From: Nocardia rhizosphaerihabitans
GTDB taxonomy: Bacteria > Actinomycetota > Actinomycetes > Mycobacteriales > Mycobacteriaceae
DNA: 64,000 bases
NCBI RefSeq assembly: GCF_014646295.1
Contig: NZ_BMNE01000002.1
Span: forward strand, 683,440 to 747,439
Direction of reading: 5' to 3'
Part shown: piece by piece, positions 43,160-51,909 of the stretch
Layout: the number at the start of each line of letters is the position of its first letter
Position numbering within the stretch: position 1 is the first letter of the stretch
Notes under the pieces: generated by a model
Told to the model about the DNA's origin: nothing
What the model saw: only the letters and a program-made list of their open reading frames with translations
The model's database searches: none
Made by a program: the position numbers and the translations under genes

Positions 43160-43304
43160 GAGGTCGACGGTAGCGCGACATCGTCGAGGCAGACACTGGA
43201 CAGGGCATGCTCCATCCGATGGATCGTTTGTGCCCGCGGGTCCCGGGTAGTCGAATGGGGAGGAGCCGTACGCACTCCCCAGTCGTAGACGAAGGGATCC
43301 GACG

Positions 43305-44288
43305 ATGCCGATCAAGCCTGTTCGCCGCGTTGCTCGCACACTGCTGGCGACGACATTCGTAGCCGGGGGCGTCACCGCGTTGATGAATCCGAAACCCCGT
43401 GCCGCGGCGGCGACCGCACTGGCCGACAAGGGCAGGGCCGACCTGCCCGACTCGCTCGCCGCACGGGTGCCCGACGATCCGAGCCGGTTCGTGCAGATCA
43501 ATGCCGCCGTGCAGATCGCGGGCGGTCTGCTGCTGGCCAGCGGGCGGGCGCCGCGCCCTGCCGCGCTGGTGCTGGCGGCGACGGTGGTGCCGGGCACGGT
43601 CACCGAGCAGGACTTCTGGGCCGAATCGGATCCGGATCGGAAGGCGGCCAAGCGGGCGGGATTCCTCAAGGATCTCGGGCTGCTCGGCGGTCTGTTGATC
43701 ACTGCGTCCGACACTGCGGGCAAGCCGTCGCTGGGCTGGCGGGCCAGGCAGGCGCTGGCGCGCCGGGAACCGGAGAGCGCGGCCTTCGTCGACGCGGCGA
43801 AGGTCCGCGGCGCGCATCTGGCCGAAGTGGCGGGCGAGCAGGGCTCGCATCTGGCCGACGTGGCCCGCGAACGTGGCCCGCAGCTCGCCGAGGCGGCGCG
43901 GGAACGGGGTGCGCACCTGGCCGAGGTCGCCAAGGAGCGCGGGCCCGAGCTCGCCGAGGCGGCGCGGGAACGGGGTGCGTACCTGGCCGAGGTCGCGAAA
44001 GAGCGTGGTCCCGAGTTGGCCGAGGCGGCACGTGAGCGCGGTGCGCAGTGGGCCGAGGTCGCGAAGGAACGCGGTCCCGAATTGGCCGAGGTCGCGCGGG
44101 AACGAGGTGCGCATCTGGCCGAGGTCGCCAAGGAGCGCGGGCCCGAGCTCGCCGTGGCCGCGCGGGAACGGGGTTGGCACCTGCTCGATATCGCCAGGGC
44201 CCGTAGCGCGTACGCGGCCGAGCTGGCTCGGGAACGGGCCGAGCGGCTCGAAGCGGCGGCGCGGGAACACCGGCCCGCCGCTCGCTGA
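43305..44288 (+). CDS. DoxX family membrane protein with 11-residue repeats
   Basis: A 327-residue protein. Residues 1-140 have the DoxX pattern of four helices (RRVARTLLATTFVAGGVTAL, FVQINAAVQIAGGLLLASGR, LVLAATVVPGT, GFLKDLGLLGGLLITAS). From residue 167 to about 320 come fourteen tandem 11-residue units of the type ERGAxLAEVAK / ERGPxLAEAAR, which would make one long charged amphipathic helix on the cytoplasmic side. DoxX proteins in mycobacteria are part of a membrane oxidoreductase complex, but the repeat tail is not part of that family. Function of the tail is unknown. Confidence 0.85.
   Translation: MPIKPVRRVARTLLATTFVAGGVTALMNPKPRAAAATALADKGRADLPDSLAARVPDDPSRFVQINAAVQIAGGLLLASGRAPRPAALVLAATVVPGTVTEQDFWAESDPDRKAAKRAGFLKDLGLLGGLLITASDTAGKPSLGWRARQALARREPESAAFVDAAKVRGAHLAEVAGEQGSHLADVARERGPQLAEAARERGAHLAEVAKERGPELAEAARERGAYLAEVAKERGPELAEAARERGAQWAEVAKERGPELAEVARERGAHLAEVAKERGPELAVAARERGWHLLDIARARSAYAAELARERAERLEAAAREHRPAAR
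43803..44264 (+). repeat. Fourteen 33-bp tandem coding repeats
   Basis: The C-terminal part of the DoxX gene is built of 33-nt units that alternate in type, giving a 66-nt higher-order period (ERGPxLAEAAR then ERGAxLAEVAK). Middle units are nearly identical and end units diverge, the pattern of expansion by slippage or unequal recombination. Copy number is likely to vary between strains. Confidence 0.9.
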
Positions 44289-44487
44289 GAATTCCACTGC
44301 CCCGAGATCCGTGGTCTGTCGAACGCGATGACCACGGCGGAGAATGAACACGGGTCGGGCCGTGTCGCCGAAAAATGCCCTCCGAGAACAGCGCAATGAG
44401 GTCAATCCGCGCGAATCGGGCTCGGAGGGCAGTTTCGGCATGAATACTGCATATTCGCAGTGCATTTCGGAGAGTGGGATTTATCTG

Positions 44488-44778
44488 ATGTTGTCCGGTC
44501 GTGAAACGTCCAAGCCGTATGCCGTTCGAGTCGCCTTGGTCGGCGTCGCGGTGACGATCGGGCTGCTCGGCGCGGCGGCGCCCGCCTCGGCGCTGCCGGG
44601 CTCGGGCTCGGCGACCGGGTCTGCCACCGGATCCGCCGATCTGGCCACGGGCTCGGCTACCGGGTCGTCGGGTGCGGCCGCGGCGGGTGCCGCAGGCGCG
44701 TACCTGACCTGGCAGTCGGCGCAGTTCATCCAGAAGACGATCCAGATGCTGCTCGCCGTCCCGCGTAATCAGCTGTAG
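44488..44778 (+). CDS. Small secreted protein with Gly-Ser-Ala-Thr repeats
   Basis: A 96-residue exported protein: Sec signal peptide at 1-32 (YAVRVALVGVAVTIGLLG, cleavage after ASA), then a short GSATGSATGS-like low-complexity stretch and a helical C-terminus (TWQSAQFIQKTIQMLL). No family is recognised. ATG at 44488 gives the best signal peptide; ATG 44440 with GGAGGG upstream would add 16 residues. It stands alone behind the DoxX gene. Confidence 0.6.
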   Translation: MLSGRETSKPYAVRVALVGVAVTIGLLGAAAPASALPGSGSATGSATGSADLATGSATGSSGAAAAGAAGAYLTWQSAQFIQKTIQMLLAVPRNQL

Positions 44779-44783
44779 GACAG

Positions 44784-45107
44784 CTACTTCCAGGCCCTTT
44801 CCCAGCGCTCGGCCGCCCAGTCCCGCACATCGGGACTGAGCGCGATCGCGGGCAGCAGCAGCGCGAAGCCGATGACCAGCACGGCCAGCCGCACCCACAC
44901 GCTGAGTTCGCCGAGGGCGCGTAGCAGCGCGGGCAGCACGCAGATCGCCGCGAGGACGACGAGGACGATCGCCGCGAGATTGCGGCCGGGGCCCGCGATC
45001 AGCGCGGCGCAGGTGCCGAAGCACAGGCCCAGGACCAAGCCGCCGACGCCGACGAAGTAGTTGTCCCAGGCGAGCCAGCTCGGGCGGGTAGACCGTTGAG
45101 TGACCAC
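44784..45107 (-). CDS. Small membrane protein, function unknown
   Basis: A 107-residue protein with three membrane helices (YFVGVGGLVLGLCFGTCAAL, AAIVLVVLAAICVLPALL, VRLAVLVIGFALLLPAIAL) and a basic/aromatic C-terminus (DWAAERWERAWK). GTG at 45107 is taken as start. It lies 19 nt behind the MarR gene on the same strand and may be co-transcribed with it. No family is recognised. Confidence 0.7.
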   Translation of the reverse strand: MVTQRSTRPSWLAWDNYFVGVGGLVLGLCFGTCAALIAGPGRNLAAIVLVVLAAICVLPALLRALGELSVWVRLAVLVIGFALLLPAIALSPDVRDWAAERWERAWK

Positions 45108-45126
45108 GCGGCGGAGCTTAGCGCGC

Positions 45127-45612
45127 TCAGCTGTCCGTGCGCTGAGGTCTGGGCCACGGGTTTTCCTCGATTCGCTCGACCGAGCGATTGAACTTCCGCA
45201 TGAGCCTGCTCAACTCGCTGACATCGTGGGCGTCCCAGTCGGCGACGACGGCGCCGATACCCGCGGCGCGGTGCTCCTGATCCGCGGTCAGCGCGGCCCT
45301 GCCCGTCGCCGTGGCGCGCACCTTGCGGGCGACGCCGCCGTCGGGGTCGGGCACCCGTTCCACCAGTTCCTGCTTCAGCATCGCGCCGACCTGGCGGTTG
45401 ATCGTGGAGATGTCGAGCTGGAACGCCGCCGACAGCTCGCGCAGGCTCAGCGGTTCGCTCAGCTCCAAGCGCGTGAGAATGAGGAACGCGGAGCGGTCGA
45501 GCAGGAAGCCGGGTCGGCGGCGCGTCGTGGCGAGGGAGTGGCGCGAAATCAGGTTCAGCTCGAACACCAGGCGGGTGAACGGCGTGTCGTCGACGGGGCC
45601 GGAATCGGACAT
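45127..45612 (-). CDS. MarR family regulator of adjacent MFS pump
   Basis: A 161-residue winged-helix protein with the MarR pattern LSLRELSAAFQLDISTINRQVGAM and a wing KVRATATGRAAL. It is divergent from an MFS exporter, with a 13-bp dyad just before the MFS start, so it most likely represses the pump. ATG at 45612. Confidence 0.9.
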   Translation of the reverse strand: MSDSGPVDDTPFTRLVFELNLISRHSLATTRRRPGFLLDRSAFLILTRLELSEPLSLRELSAAFQLDISTINRQVGAMLKQELVERVPDPDGGVARKVRATATGRAALTADQEHRAAGIGAVVADWDAHDVSELSRLMRKFNRSVERIEENPWPRPQRTDS

Positions 45613-45652
45613 ACGCCAACTATGTCGCGTGGGTCACCGCGAATCCAAATTG

Positions 45653-45681
45653 TGCACCATACACATGATGTGTACGGTGCA
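45653..45681. promoter_or_regulatory. MarR operator before the MFS gene
   Basis: TGCACCATACACA (45653-45665) and TGTGTACGGTGCA (45669-45681) are inverted repeats, 12 of 13 bp, with a 3-nt spacer. The site ends 5 nt before the MFS start codon and covers the position of a promoter or leader. Confidence 0.75.
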
Positions 45682-45686
45682 TATTT

Positions 45687-47117
45687 GTGTCTGTAACCGC
45701 CGCCGACGTCACGCCGGCCACCTCTGAAACCCGCGGCGTCTCGCCTGCCGTGCTCATCGCGGTGCTCAGTACCGTCGGCGTCGTCGTCTCGCTCATGCAG
45801 ACGCTGGTCATCCCGATCATCCCGTCGCTGCCAAGCCTGCTGAACACCTCGGCGTCCAACGCCTCCTGGGTGGTCACCGCGACGCTGCTGGCAGGCGCGG
45901 TCGCCACGCCCATCGCGGGCAAGCTCGGCGACATGTTCGGCAAGCGGCTGGTGCTCGTCGCCAATCTCGGCTTCATGATCGTCGGCTCGGTGATCTGCGC
46001 GAGCTTCTCCTCGCTGCTGCCCGAGATCGTCGGCCGCTCGCTGCAGGGCGCCGCGGTGGGCGCGATCCCGCTCGGCATCAGCATCATGCGCGACGAACTG
46101 CCCGCCGAGAAGGTCGGCGGCGCGATGGCCGTGATGAGCGCGACCCTCGGCGTCGGTGGCGCGGTCGGCCTGCCGTTCGCGGCGGTGATCGCGCAGAACG
46201 CGAACTGGCACATGCTGTTCTGGATCGCCGCCGGGCTCGGTGCGCTGTGCGCGGTGCTGGTGTTCGTCTTCGTGCCGGAATCGCCGGTGCGCACCCCGTC
46301 GAAGTTCGACTTCGGTGGCGCGGTCGGGCTGTCCATCGCGCTGCTCACGCTGTTGATCGGCATCACCAAGGGCGCGGACTGGGGCTGGGCCGGCCCCTCG
46401 ATTCTCGGCCTGTTCGCTGTCTCGCTGGCGAGCTTCCTGCTGTGGGGTTTCTACGAACTGCGGCAGAGCTCGCCGCTGGTCGACCTGCGGGTCTCGGCGC
46501 GGCCGCGGGTGCTGTTCACCAACCTGGCCTCGATCGCGGTCGGCTTCGCGCTCTACGGCATGTCGCTGACGTTCCCGCAGCTGCTGATGGCGCCCACCGA
46601 GACCGGTTACGGCTTCGGCTTGTCGATGGTGGCCGCTGGTCTGGCGATGGCGCCGGGCGGTGTGGTCATGATGCTGCTCTCGCCGGTGTCGGCGCGGCTG
46701 TCGGCGAAGAAGGGGCCCAAGCTGACGCTGGCCCTCGGCTCGGCGGTGATCGGTTTGGGCTACCTCTTCGCGGTGCTGCTGATGGACAGTGTCTGGCAGA
46801 TCGTGGTCGCCGGGATCATCGTCGCCGGTGGCGTCGGCCTGGCCTACGCCGCCATGCCCGCGCTGATCATGGGCGCGGTGCCGATCACCGAGACCGCCGC
46901 GGCGAACGGCCTGAACTCGCTGATGCGTTCGGTCGGCACTTCCACCTCGGCCGCGGTGATGGGTGTGGTCCTGGCGCACATGACGATGCAGCTCGGCCCG
47001 CACGTGCTGCCCTCGCGGGAAGGTTTCCACGCCGCCTTCTACATCGCGATCGCCGGCGCGGTCGTCGCGATCGTGCTGACCGCCTGCATCCCGATCCGCA
47101 AGACCGACCAGCGCTGA
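45687..47117 (+). CDS. MFS drug efflux transporter, DHA2 type
   Basis: A 476-residue exporter with about 14 helices. DHA2 features include WVVTATLLAGAVATPIAGKLGDMFGKRL (helix 2 and loop 2-3) and a motif C-like VGGAVGLPFAAVIAQN in helix 5. GTG at 45687 follows the dyad operator directly, so the leader is very short. The divergent MarR gene is its probable repressor. Substrate unknown. Confidence 0.9.
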   Translation: MSVTAADVTPATSETRGVSPAVLIAVLSTVGVVVSLMQTLVIPIIPSLPSLLNTSASNASWVVTATLLAGAVATPIAGKLGDMFGKRLVLVANLGFMIVGSVICASFSSLLPEIVGRSLQGAAVGAIPLGISIMRDELPAEKVGGAMAVMSATLGVGGAVGLPFAAVIAQNANWHMLFWIAAGLGALCAVLVFVFVPESPVRTPSKFDFGGAVGLSIALLTLLIGITKGADWGWAGPSILGLFAVSLASFLLWGFYELRQSSPLVDLRVSARPRVLFTNLASIAVGFALYGMSLTFPQLLMAPTETGYGFGLSMVAAGLAMAPGGVVMMLLSPVSARLSAKKGPKLTLALGSAVIGLGYLFAVLLMDSVWQIVVAGIIVAGGVGLAYAAMPALIMGAVPITETAAANGLNSLMRSVGTSTSAAVMGVVLAHMTMQLGPHVLPSREGFHAAFYIAIAGAVVAIVLTACIPIRKTDQR

Positions 47118-47124
47118 GTCTTGG

Positions 47125-47874
47125 TCAGTCGATCTGCCTCGGGGCGTAGACCACCAGCGACCATTCCCGGCGCGGGATGAGCGACGCGCCGAGGGAGTGC
47201 ACCGTCATGGCTGTCGTCGCGCCGGTGCGCGGGTCGCGGCAGTACATCACCGGGTCGTCGAGGCTGTGCGGTGCGGCCGGGTCGGTGGTCCAGAACTTCG
47301 TCCACTCCGGCGCCTCGGCGCAGGCTTCGACGATCTCGGCGATCCGCTGCTGCGACGCCAATCCGGGCCCCATCACCCGGAACCCGTAGACGCACATGTG
47401 CACCTGCTGCTCCCAGTCGACCAGCGCGGTCTTGGCGCGCGGGTCCAGCAGCATCCACTCGAGCATTGATAGGCCCGTTTCCAGCCCGGGAAAGTGCAGT
47501 CGCCATGCGGCATTCGTGGCCACGACATCGTAGGTCGGGTGCATCTGCAGGCTGGCCGGGTGCGTGATCCCGTCGAGCAGCACCTGGTCGGCGGGTCGCA
47601 CCAGGGGCGGCGACACGGGGTCGTAGCGGCCGGTGATCGACAGGGAGATCAGGTGGTCACGCATCACCTCGGGGACGGTGAGCGCATCGAACAGCGCGGT
47701 CAACGCCTCCAGTGTCGGCGGGCGGGTGCCCTGCTCGATCTTCTGGATGAGGGCGGGGGAGATGCCGGCCGCGGCGCTGAGCGCGGCACGGGTCAGCCCC
47801 GCTGATTCCCGGCGTTCGCGCAGGTAGCGCGCAATCGGCGGATACGGGTTCTCCACGTTGGAATCCTCTTCCAT
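47125..47874 (-). CDS. XRE regulator with MmyB-like ligand domain (copy 1)
   Basis: A 249-residue regulator. Residues about 10-65 are an XRE helix-turn-helix (RRESAGLTRAALSAAAGISP, LIQKIEQGTRPPTLEALTAL). The rest is an MmyB-like PAS-type domain (LDGITHPASLQMHPTYDVVATNAA, MLEWMLLDPRAK). ATG at 47874 is preferred over an upstream TTG. The next gene upstream on the same strand is a close paralogue, 42 nt away. The signal bound is unknown. Confidence 0.9.
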   Translation of the reverse strand: MEEDSNVENPYPPIARYLRERRESAGLTRAALSAAAGISPALIQKIEQGTRPPTLEALTALFDALTVPEVMRDHLISLSITGRYDPVSPPLVRPADQVLLDGITHPASLQMHPTYDVVATNAAWRLHFPGLETGLSMLEWMLLDPRAKTALVDWEQQVHMCVYGFRVMGPGLASQQRIAEIVEACAEAPEWTKFWTTDPAAPHSLDDPVMYCRDPRTGATTAMTVHSLGASLIPRREWSLVVYAPRQID

Positions 47875-47916
47875 GGCCGGTGGGGGCAAAGGCGATTGGC
47901 AGGGCCGGGAAAGAGA

Positions 47917-48651
47917 CTAGGCGGTCGTCTTCGGCACCAGGACAACCAAGGACCAGTTGCGGCGCGGCAGTGCGAAATCCAGGTTGTGCATCGCCAGCAT
48001 TGTCGGTTCGCCGGTGTCGACGTCGCGCACCAGGAGTTCCGGGTCGTCGATGCCGTAGGGCGGCTGCGGCTCGGTCGTCCACAGCCGCTCCCACTCCGGG
48101 GCGCGGGAGCAGGACGCGACGATTTCGTCGATCCGCGCCCGCGGCACCAGGCCGGGGCTGGTCATCCGGAAACTGAACACACTCGCGTGGATCTGTCGTT
48201 CCCACTCCATGACCACCGAGCGGGCCGCCGGATCGAGCAGCATCCATTCGAGCAGCGTCGTTCCCGGCTCCAGCCGGGGGAACTGCCGCGCCCAGGCGGC
48301 GTTGATCGCCAGGACGTCGAAGGTGGGGAAGACCTGCAGGCTGGCCGGATGGGTGATGCTGTCGAGGAGCTTGCGCTCGGTCGCGGGGACGACCGCCTCG
48401 ACCGGTGCCGGTTTGTCGTATCGATGCGACAGCGACAGCGACACGAGGTGATCGCGGAACGGCTCGGGGATCGCCAACCCGTCGCACAGCGCGGTCAGTG
48501 CCTCGATCGTGGGCGTGCGGGTGCCCTGCTCGATCTTCTGGATGAGCGCAGGTGAGACGCCGGCGATAGCGCCGAGGGCCGTTCTGGTCAGCCCGGCGGA
48601 TTCGCGGCGTTCGCGAAGGAAGCGCGCGATCGGTGCATGCGGGTCTTCCAC
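47917..48651 (-). CDS. XRE regulator with MmyB-like ligand domain (copy 2)
   Basis: A 244-residue paralogue of the protein at 47125-47874, alike along its whole length (RRESAGLTRTALGAIAGVSP, KIEQGTRTPTIEALTALCDG, SITHPASLQVFPTFDVLAIN). The C-termini both end in RR.WSLVV. GTG at 48651 is chosen because AGGAA lies 6 nt upstream. The pair arose by tandem duplication and has since diverged, so the two may recognise different operators or ligands. Confidence 0.9.
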   Translation of the reverse strand: MEDPHAPIARFLRERRESAGLTRTALGAIAGVSPALIQKIEQGTRTPTIEALTALCDGLAIPEPFRDHLVSLSLSHRYDKPAPVEAVVPATERKLLDSITHPASLQVFPTFDVLAINAAWARQFPRLEPGTTLLEWMLLDPAARSVVMEWERQIHASVFSFRMTSPGLVPRARIDEIVASCSRAPEWERLWTTEPQPPYGIDDPELLVRDVDTGEPTMLAMHNLDFALPRRNWSLVVLVPKTTA

Positions 48652-49072
48652 GCCAGTTCCTGTTCGGGTCGCTGGGACAAATTGGGACAGTCGTCTAGCT
48701 TGACCGAGAGTAAAGCGTTCGCAAAAATTCTCACAGCCGGGCGGGGAAAACCGCACGGCTACCAGTTCAGCGCAGCACGGTGATCCAGCCCGGCGTTTTG
48801 CGCTGGTCAGGTCGGTGGGTTCCGGAGCGGCACGTGTTCGAAACCACGTCCGCGCCCCGTGCGTGGACGTCGCCGGAGGGGACGGCACGCACGCTGGATG
48901 CGCGCCGAGAGCGCGGTAAGCGAGCCGATACCCGGGTGGTGCAGGGGTCCACCCGGTGATCACGCTCCCACCCGGCCCGCTCCGGAGCCCACTATCCCGT
49001 GACCCGATCCGGGAACCACGGGCGCCCCCGGTTCGTCTTAGAGAGCAGAAGGCTGAACGAAAGCGGGGGGCG
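48652..49072. other. Intergenic region between XRE and CHAP genes
   Basis: This 421-nt gap separates divergent genes. An AT-richer stretch around 48700-48740 (GAGAGTAAAGCGTTCGCAAA) probably holds the promoter of the XRE pair, whose regulators may bind here. No gene, repeat or strong hairpin was recognised. Confidence 0.4.
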
Positions 49073-49657
49073 ATGACGCAAGTACAGGCCGGACCTACCG
49101 GCCGCACAGCGCGCTGGTTGCTCGGGATCTCCGGGCTGCTCGCGGCGACGGCCGTGGTGGTCGTCGGACTCGTGTGGTGGCAGCACGATTGGGGCGAGCC
49201 GTTCCCCACGCTGGACAGCGAACACCTCGACGAACAGCAACTCGCCCTGGTAGAGGTGCTGCGCCACGAATACGAGCACCCCGGCGACGGACCGAAATAC
49301 GCCGAGGGGGTCGAGGAAGCCTGGTGTGCCGACTTCGTCAGCTGGACGATGCGCGCGGCGGGCAGGCCGCTGGCCAACCCGAACTCCGGTTCGTGGCGCA
49401 TTCCCGGCGTCTACACACTGCAGGAGTACTACCAGAACGTCGGCCGGTTCACGCCGGGCGACGTCGGCTACCGGCCGCGTCTGGGTGATGTGGTGCTCTA
49501 CGGCCCGTCGAGTCCGCTGGGTCAGCACACCAACATCGTGCTGAAGGCCGACGGCGATTCGATCACCACCATCGGCGGCAACGAGATGGGCTCGGTGCGG
49601 GTCCGGACCATCGAACTCGCCGAAACCGCCGATCTGGTCGGCTACGGGCGATTCTGA
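49073..49657 (+). CDS. CHAP domain peptidoglycan hydrolase-like protein
   Basis: A 194-residue membrane-anchored or secreted protein: one helix at about 13-38 (WLLGISGLLAATAVVVVGLV), then a CHAP domain with the catalytic Cys in EAWCADFVSWTM and the His in GQHTNIVLKADG. CHAP enzymes cut peptidoglycan cross-links or peptide amides. ATG at 49073 follows a G-rich ribosome binding site (GGGGGG). The short C-terminus (DLVGYGRF) suggests a single-domain enzyme. Confidence 0.88.
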   Translation: MTQVQAGPTGRTARWLLGISGLLAATAVVVVGLVWWQHDWGEPFPTLDSEHLDEQQLALVEVLRHEYEHPGDGPKYAEGVEEAWCADFVSWTMRAAGRPLANPNSGSWRIPGVYTLQEYYQNVGRFTPGDVGYRPRLGDVVLYGPSSPLGQHTNIVLKADGDSITTIGGNEMGSVRVRTIELAETADLVGYGRF

Positions 49658-49722
49658 AATCGATTGTCGCTCAAGACAACTGCCCTGATCCGGAACGGCG
49701 GTACCACGGGCGTACCCGTACG

Positions 49723-50994
49723 ATGGAATCGGTGGCGCCCGGCAGCGCCCCGGCCGACCCCTCCGTCCTGCTTCCCCCTCATCGGCAGGACGGGGGAGTT
49801 GTGCCACCAACCGGGGGTTTCCCTTCGTCACGTACCGTGTCCGATGTGCGCGAGAAGGTGGCCGGGGAGGCACGGCGAGACCCGATGTGGATCGAGTATG
49901 CCGATTTCGGCGAGCGTTTCGTCACCTACGCGGTGACCGAAGAGCGCATCGCGGCGGCCGTCGCGGGCATGACCGGCCGTGGGGTGACGATCGGACCGTT
50001 CTCGCTCGGCCCCGCCGGACTGGCCGGCTTCGTCGCCGAGGGCACGCTCGGGACACCCGTCGTCACCCGCAATCCCGGTGACGCGCTGACCTTCGGGGTG
50101 CGGGTGCCGCTGACGCTGGCCGTCAACCTCGTGCTCGGCGGCCGCAAGCTGGGCCTGGCCGCCGTGGTCGAGATCGGGCTGACGCTGCACGCGCGCACCG
50201 CCCAACCGCTGCTGGTGGTGATCGACGTTGCCCCGGTGACCGCAAGGGACGTGAGCTTCACCCTGCGCGCCGAGGCCATCGACACCGCCTGGGAAATGCT
50301 GCTCGACCCGATCGCGGGCCTGGTGCAGCGCGAGGTCGCGAACCGGGTCAACGCCATCGTCGGCGACCCGAAGGTCCGCTCCGAGCGGGTCTTCGACATC
50401 GAGGCGATCCTCGACGGCTACCGCTCACCGCATCGCCACGACACCGTCTTCGAGTGGATCGACTTCCGCGAGTTCGGTTTGCGGTTCTTCGCCGACATCG
50501 TCACCAGGGACCGGGTGCACGACGTGGTCGCGCAGATGGCGGGCAGCGAGATCGCGGTCGGCCCGCTGTCGGAGGGCCCGCGTGGCGCGGCCACGGTGAC
50601 CGTGCGCGGCGCGATCGAGCAGCCGCGCGTCATCGATCGCGGGGTGGGGGAGCCGGGCGCCGCGCGCGTGTTCGACATGACGCTGCCGGTGGGGCTCGAC
50701 ATCACCGTCGACGTGCTCAAGGCCAACCACTACCGCGCCGACCTGGAGATTCCGCTGGTCCTCACGGCCAGGGCCGCCGAACCGCTGCAGATCGTCATCG
50801 ATGTGCCGCCGCCCGCGCTCGAGGACATCTCGATGGAGTTCACGGCGAAGGGTCTGCGCGCGGCCACCCTGGCCCGGCTGGCCGGGATCAAGCGGCAGGT
50901 GGTGGCCCAGGTCGTCGCCGTGGTCAGCACCGAGCTGGCCGACCCGACGAGTCGCACCATCGACGTGGGCGCGGCCATCGACAGCGCCACCTGA
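49723..50994 (+). CDS. Duplicated-domain protein of unknown function
   Basis: A 423-residue protein made of two similar halves. The first begins WIEYADFGERFVTYAVTEER (about 56) and the second WIDFREFGLRFFADIVTRDR (about 244). Both continue with an IGPFSLGP / VGPLSEGP turn, beta strands, and end with a QP(L)LVVIDV or EPLQIVIDV strand and a helix. The pattern resembles tubular lipid-binding folds, but no family is certain. No signal peptide is visible with this start; ATG 49885 or GTG 49839 would remove a Pro-rich lead. It probably binds a hydrophobic ligand; this is a guess. Confidence 0.6.
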   Translation: MESVAPGSAPADPSVLLPPHRQDGGVVPPTGGFPSSRTVSDVREKVAGEARRDPMWIEYADFGERFVTYAVTEERIAAAVAGMTGRGVTIGPFSLGPAGLAGFVAEGTLGTPVVTRNPGDALTFGVRVPLTLAVNLVLGGRKLGLAAVVEIGLTLHARTAQPLLVVIDVAPVTARDVSFTLRAEAIDTAWEMLLDPIAGLVQREVANRVNAIVGDPKVRSERVFDIEAILDGYRSPHRHDTVFEWIDFREFGLRFFADIVTRDRVHDVVAQMAGSEIAVGPLSEGPRGAATVTVRGAIEQPRVIDRGVGEPGAARVFDMTLPVGLDITVDVLKANHYRADLEIPLVLTARAAEPLQIVIDVPPPALEDISMEFTAKGLRAATLARLAGIKRQVVAQVVAVVSTELADPTSRTIDVGAAIDSAT

Positions 50995-51155
50995 TCTGTG
51001 TGACCGCTGGGACGAAAGTGACTTTTGGTTCTGGCGGTTCCCGTGGGGTTGTGGTGAAATGAGTGCACGTTCGAGGCTCCCGGCGCGCGGGATTCGGGGA
51101 AGGCGCGCCGGGCACGCTGCCGGTTGAAGGTCGGGTTGCGCGAAGGAGTCCTGCG

Positions 51156-51866
51156 ATGCGTTCTGTTCCGGTGACCCGGCGGGAATTCTTCGGATTCACC
51201 GCCGCCGCGGCCGCTGTCGGTCTCGGCGTGTCCGCCGCGCCCGCCGCGGCCCAATCCTTCGGCACCCTCGTCGACTACGCCGCGGGCGTGCCGTCCGCCG
51301 AGGCGATCAAGGCCGCCGGGCACATCGGGGTGATCCGCTACGTCTCCGACCGCAGGCCGGGCGCGGAGTGGATGGAAGGCAAGCCCCTGCTGGCCGCCGA
51401 GGTCGAGGACCTGCTGTCCGCGGGGTTATCGATCGTGTCGAACTACCAGTTCGGCAAAGGCCCGACGGCCGACTGGCGCGGCGGGCTGGAAGCGGGCAAA
51501 CAGCACGCCGAACGCGGCTGGGCGCTGCACACCGCGGCGGGCGGCCCCGATACCGCGCCGATCTACGCCTCCATCGACGACAACCCGTCCGAAGCGGAAT
51601 TCGACGAGATGATCGCGCCCTATATCGAAGGGTGGCAGTCGGTGCTCGGCGCCGCACTCGTCGGCATCTACGCCAACACCCCGACTATCGACCGCGCGCT
51701 CGACGCCGGGCTGGGTTCCTGGTTCTGGCAGCACAATTGGGGCACCCCGAAGGGCTACGTGCACCCCGGTGCGCAGCTGCATCAGTTCGAGATCGACAAG
51801 CGCGCCATCGACGGTGTCGGCGTCGACCTGAACCGGGTGCTGGCCGAGGACTACGGCCAGTGGTGA
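51156..51866 (+). CDS. Tat-exported DUF1906 (glycoside hydrolase-like) protein
   Basis: A 236-residue exported protein with a twin-arginine signal (TRREFFGFTAAAAAVGLGVS, cleavage after AAA) and a DUF1906 domain, as in Rv2525c of Mycobacterium: LVDYAAGVPSAEAIKAAGH, then GVIRYVSDRRPG and IYASIDDNPSEAE, with WFWQHNWGTPKG near the end. The fold is a TIM barrel related to glycoside hydrolases, and Rv2525c affects cell-wall properties. GAAGGAG lies 7 nt before ATG 51156. Confidence 0.9.
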   Translation: MRSVPVTRREFFGFTAAAAAVGLGVSAAPAAAQSFGTLVDYAAGVPSAEAIKAAGHIGVIRYVSDRRPGAEWMEGKPLLAAEVEDLLSAGLSIVSNYQFGKGPTADWRGGLEAGKQHAERGWALHTAAGGPDTAPIYASIDDNPSEAEFDEMIAPYIEGWQSVLGAALVGIYANTPTIDRALDAGLGSWFWQHNWGTPKGYVHPGAQLHQFEIDKRAIDGVGVDLNRVLAEDYGQW

Positions 51867-51909
51867 ACTCGCCGCCCCCGGAAGTTCTCCCGGAGGCGGC
51901 GAGGTGGCG

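Noticed and set aside
43803..44264. Tandem repeats as a possible CRISPR array
   Set aside because: Units are contiguous 33-nt coding repeats in one frame with no unique spacers.
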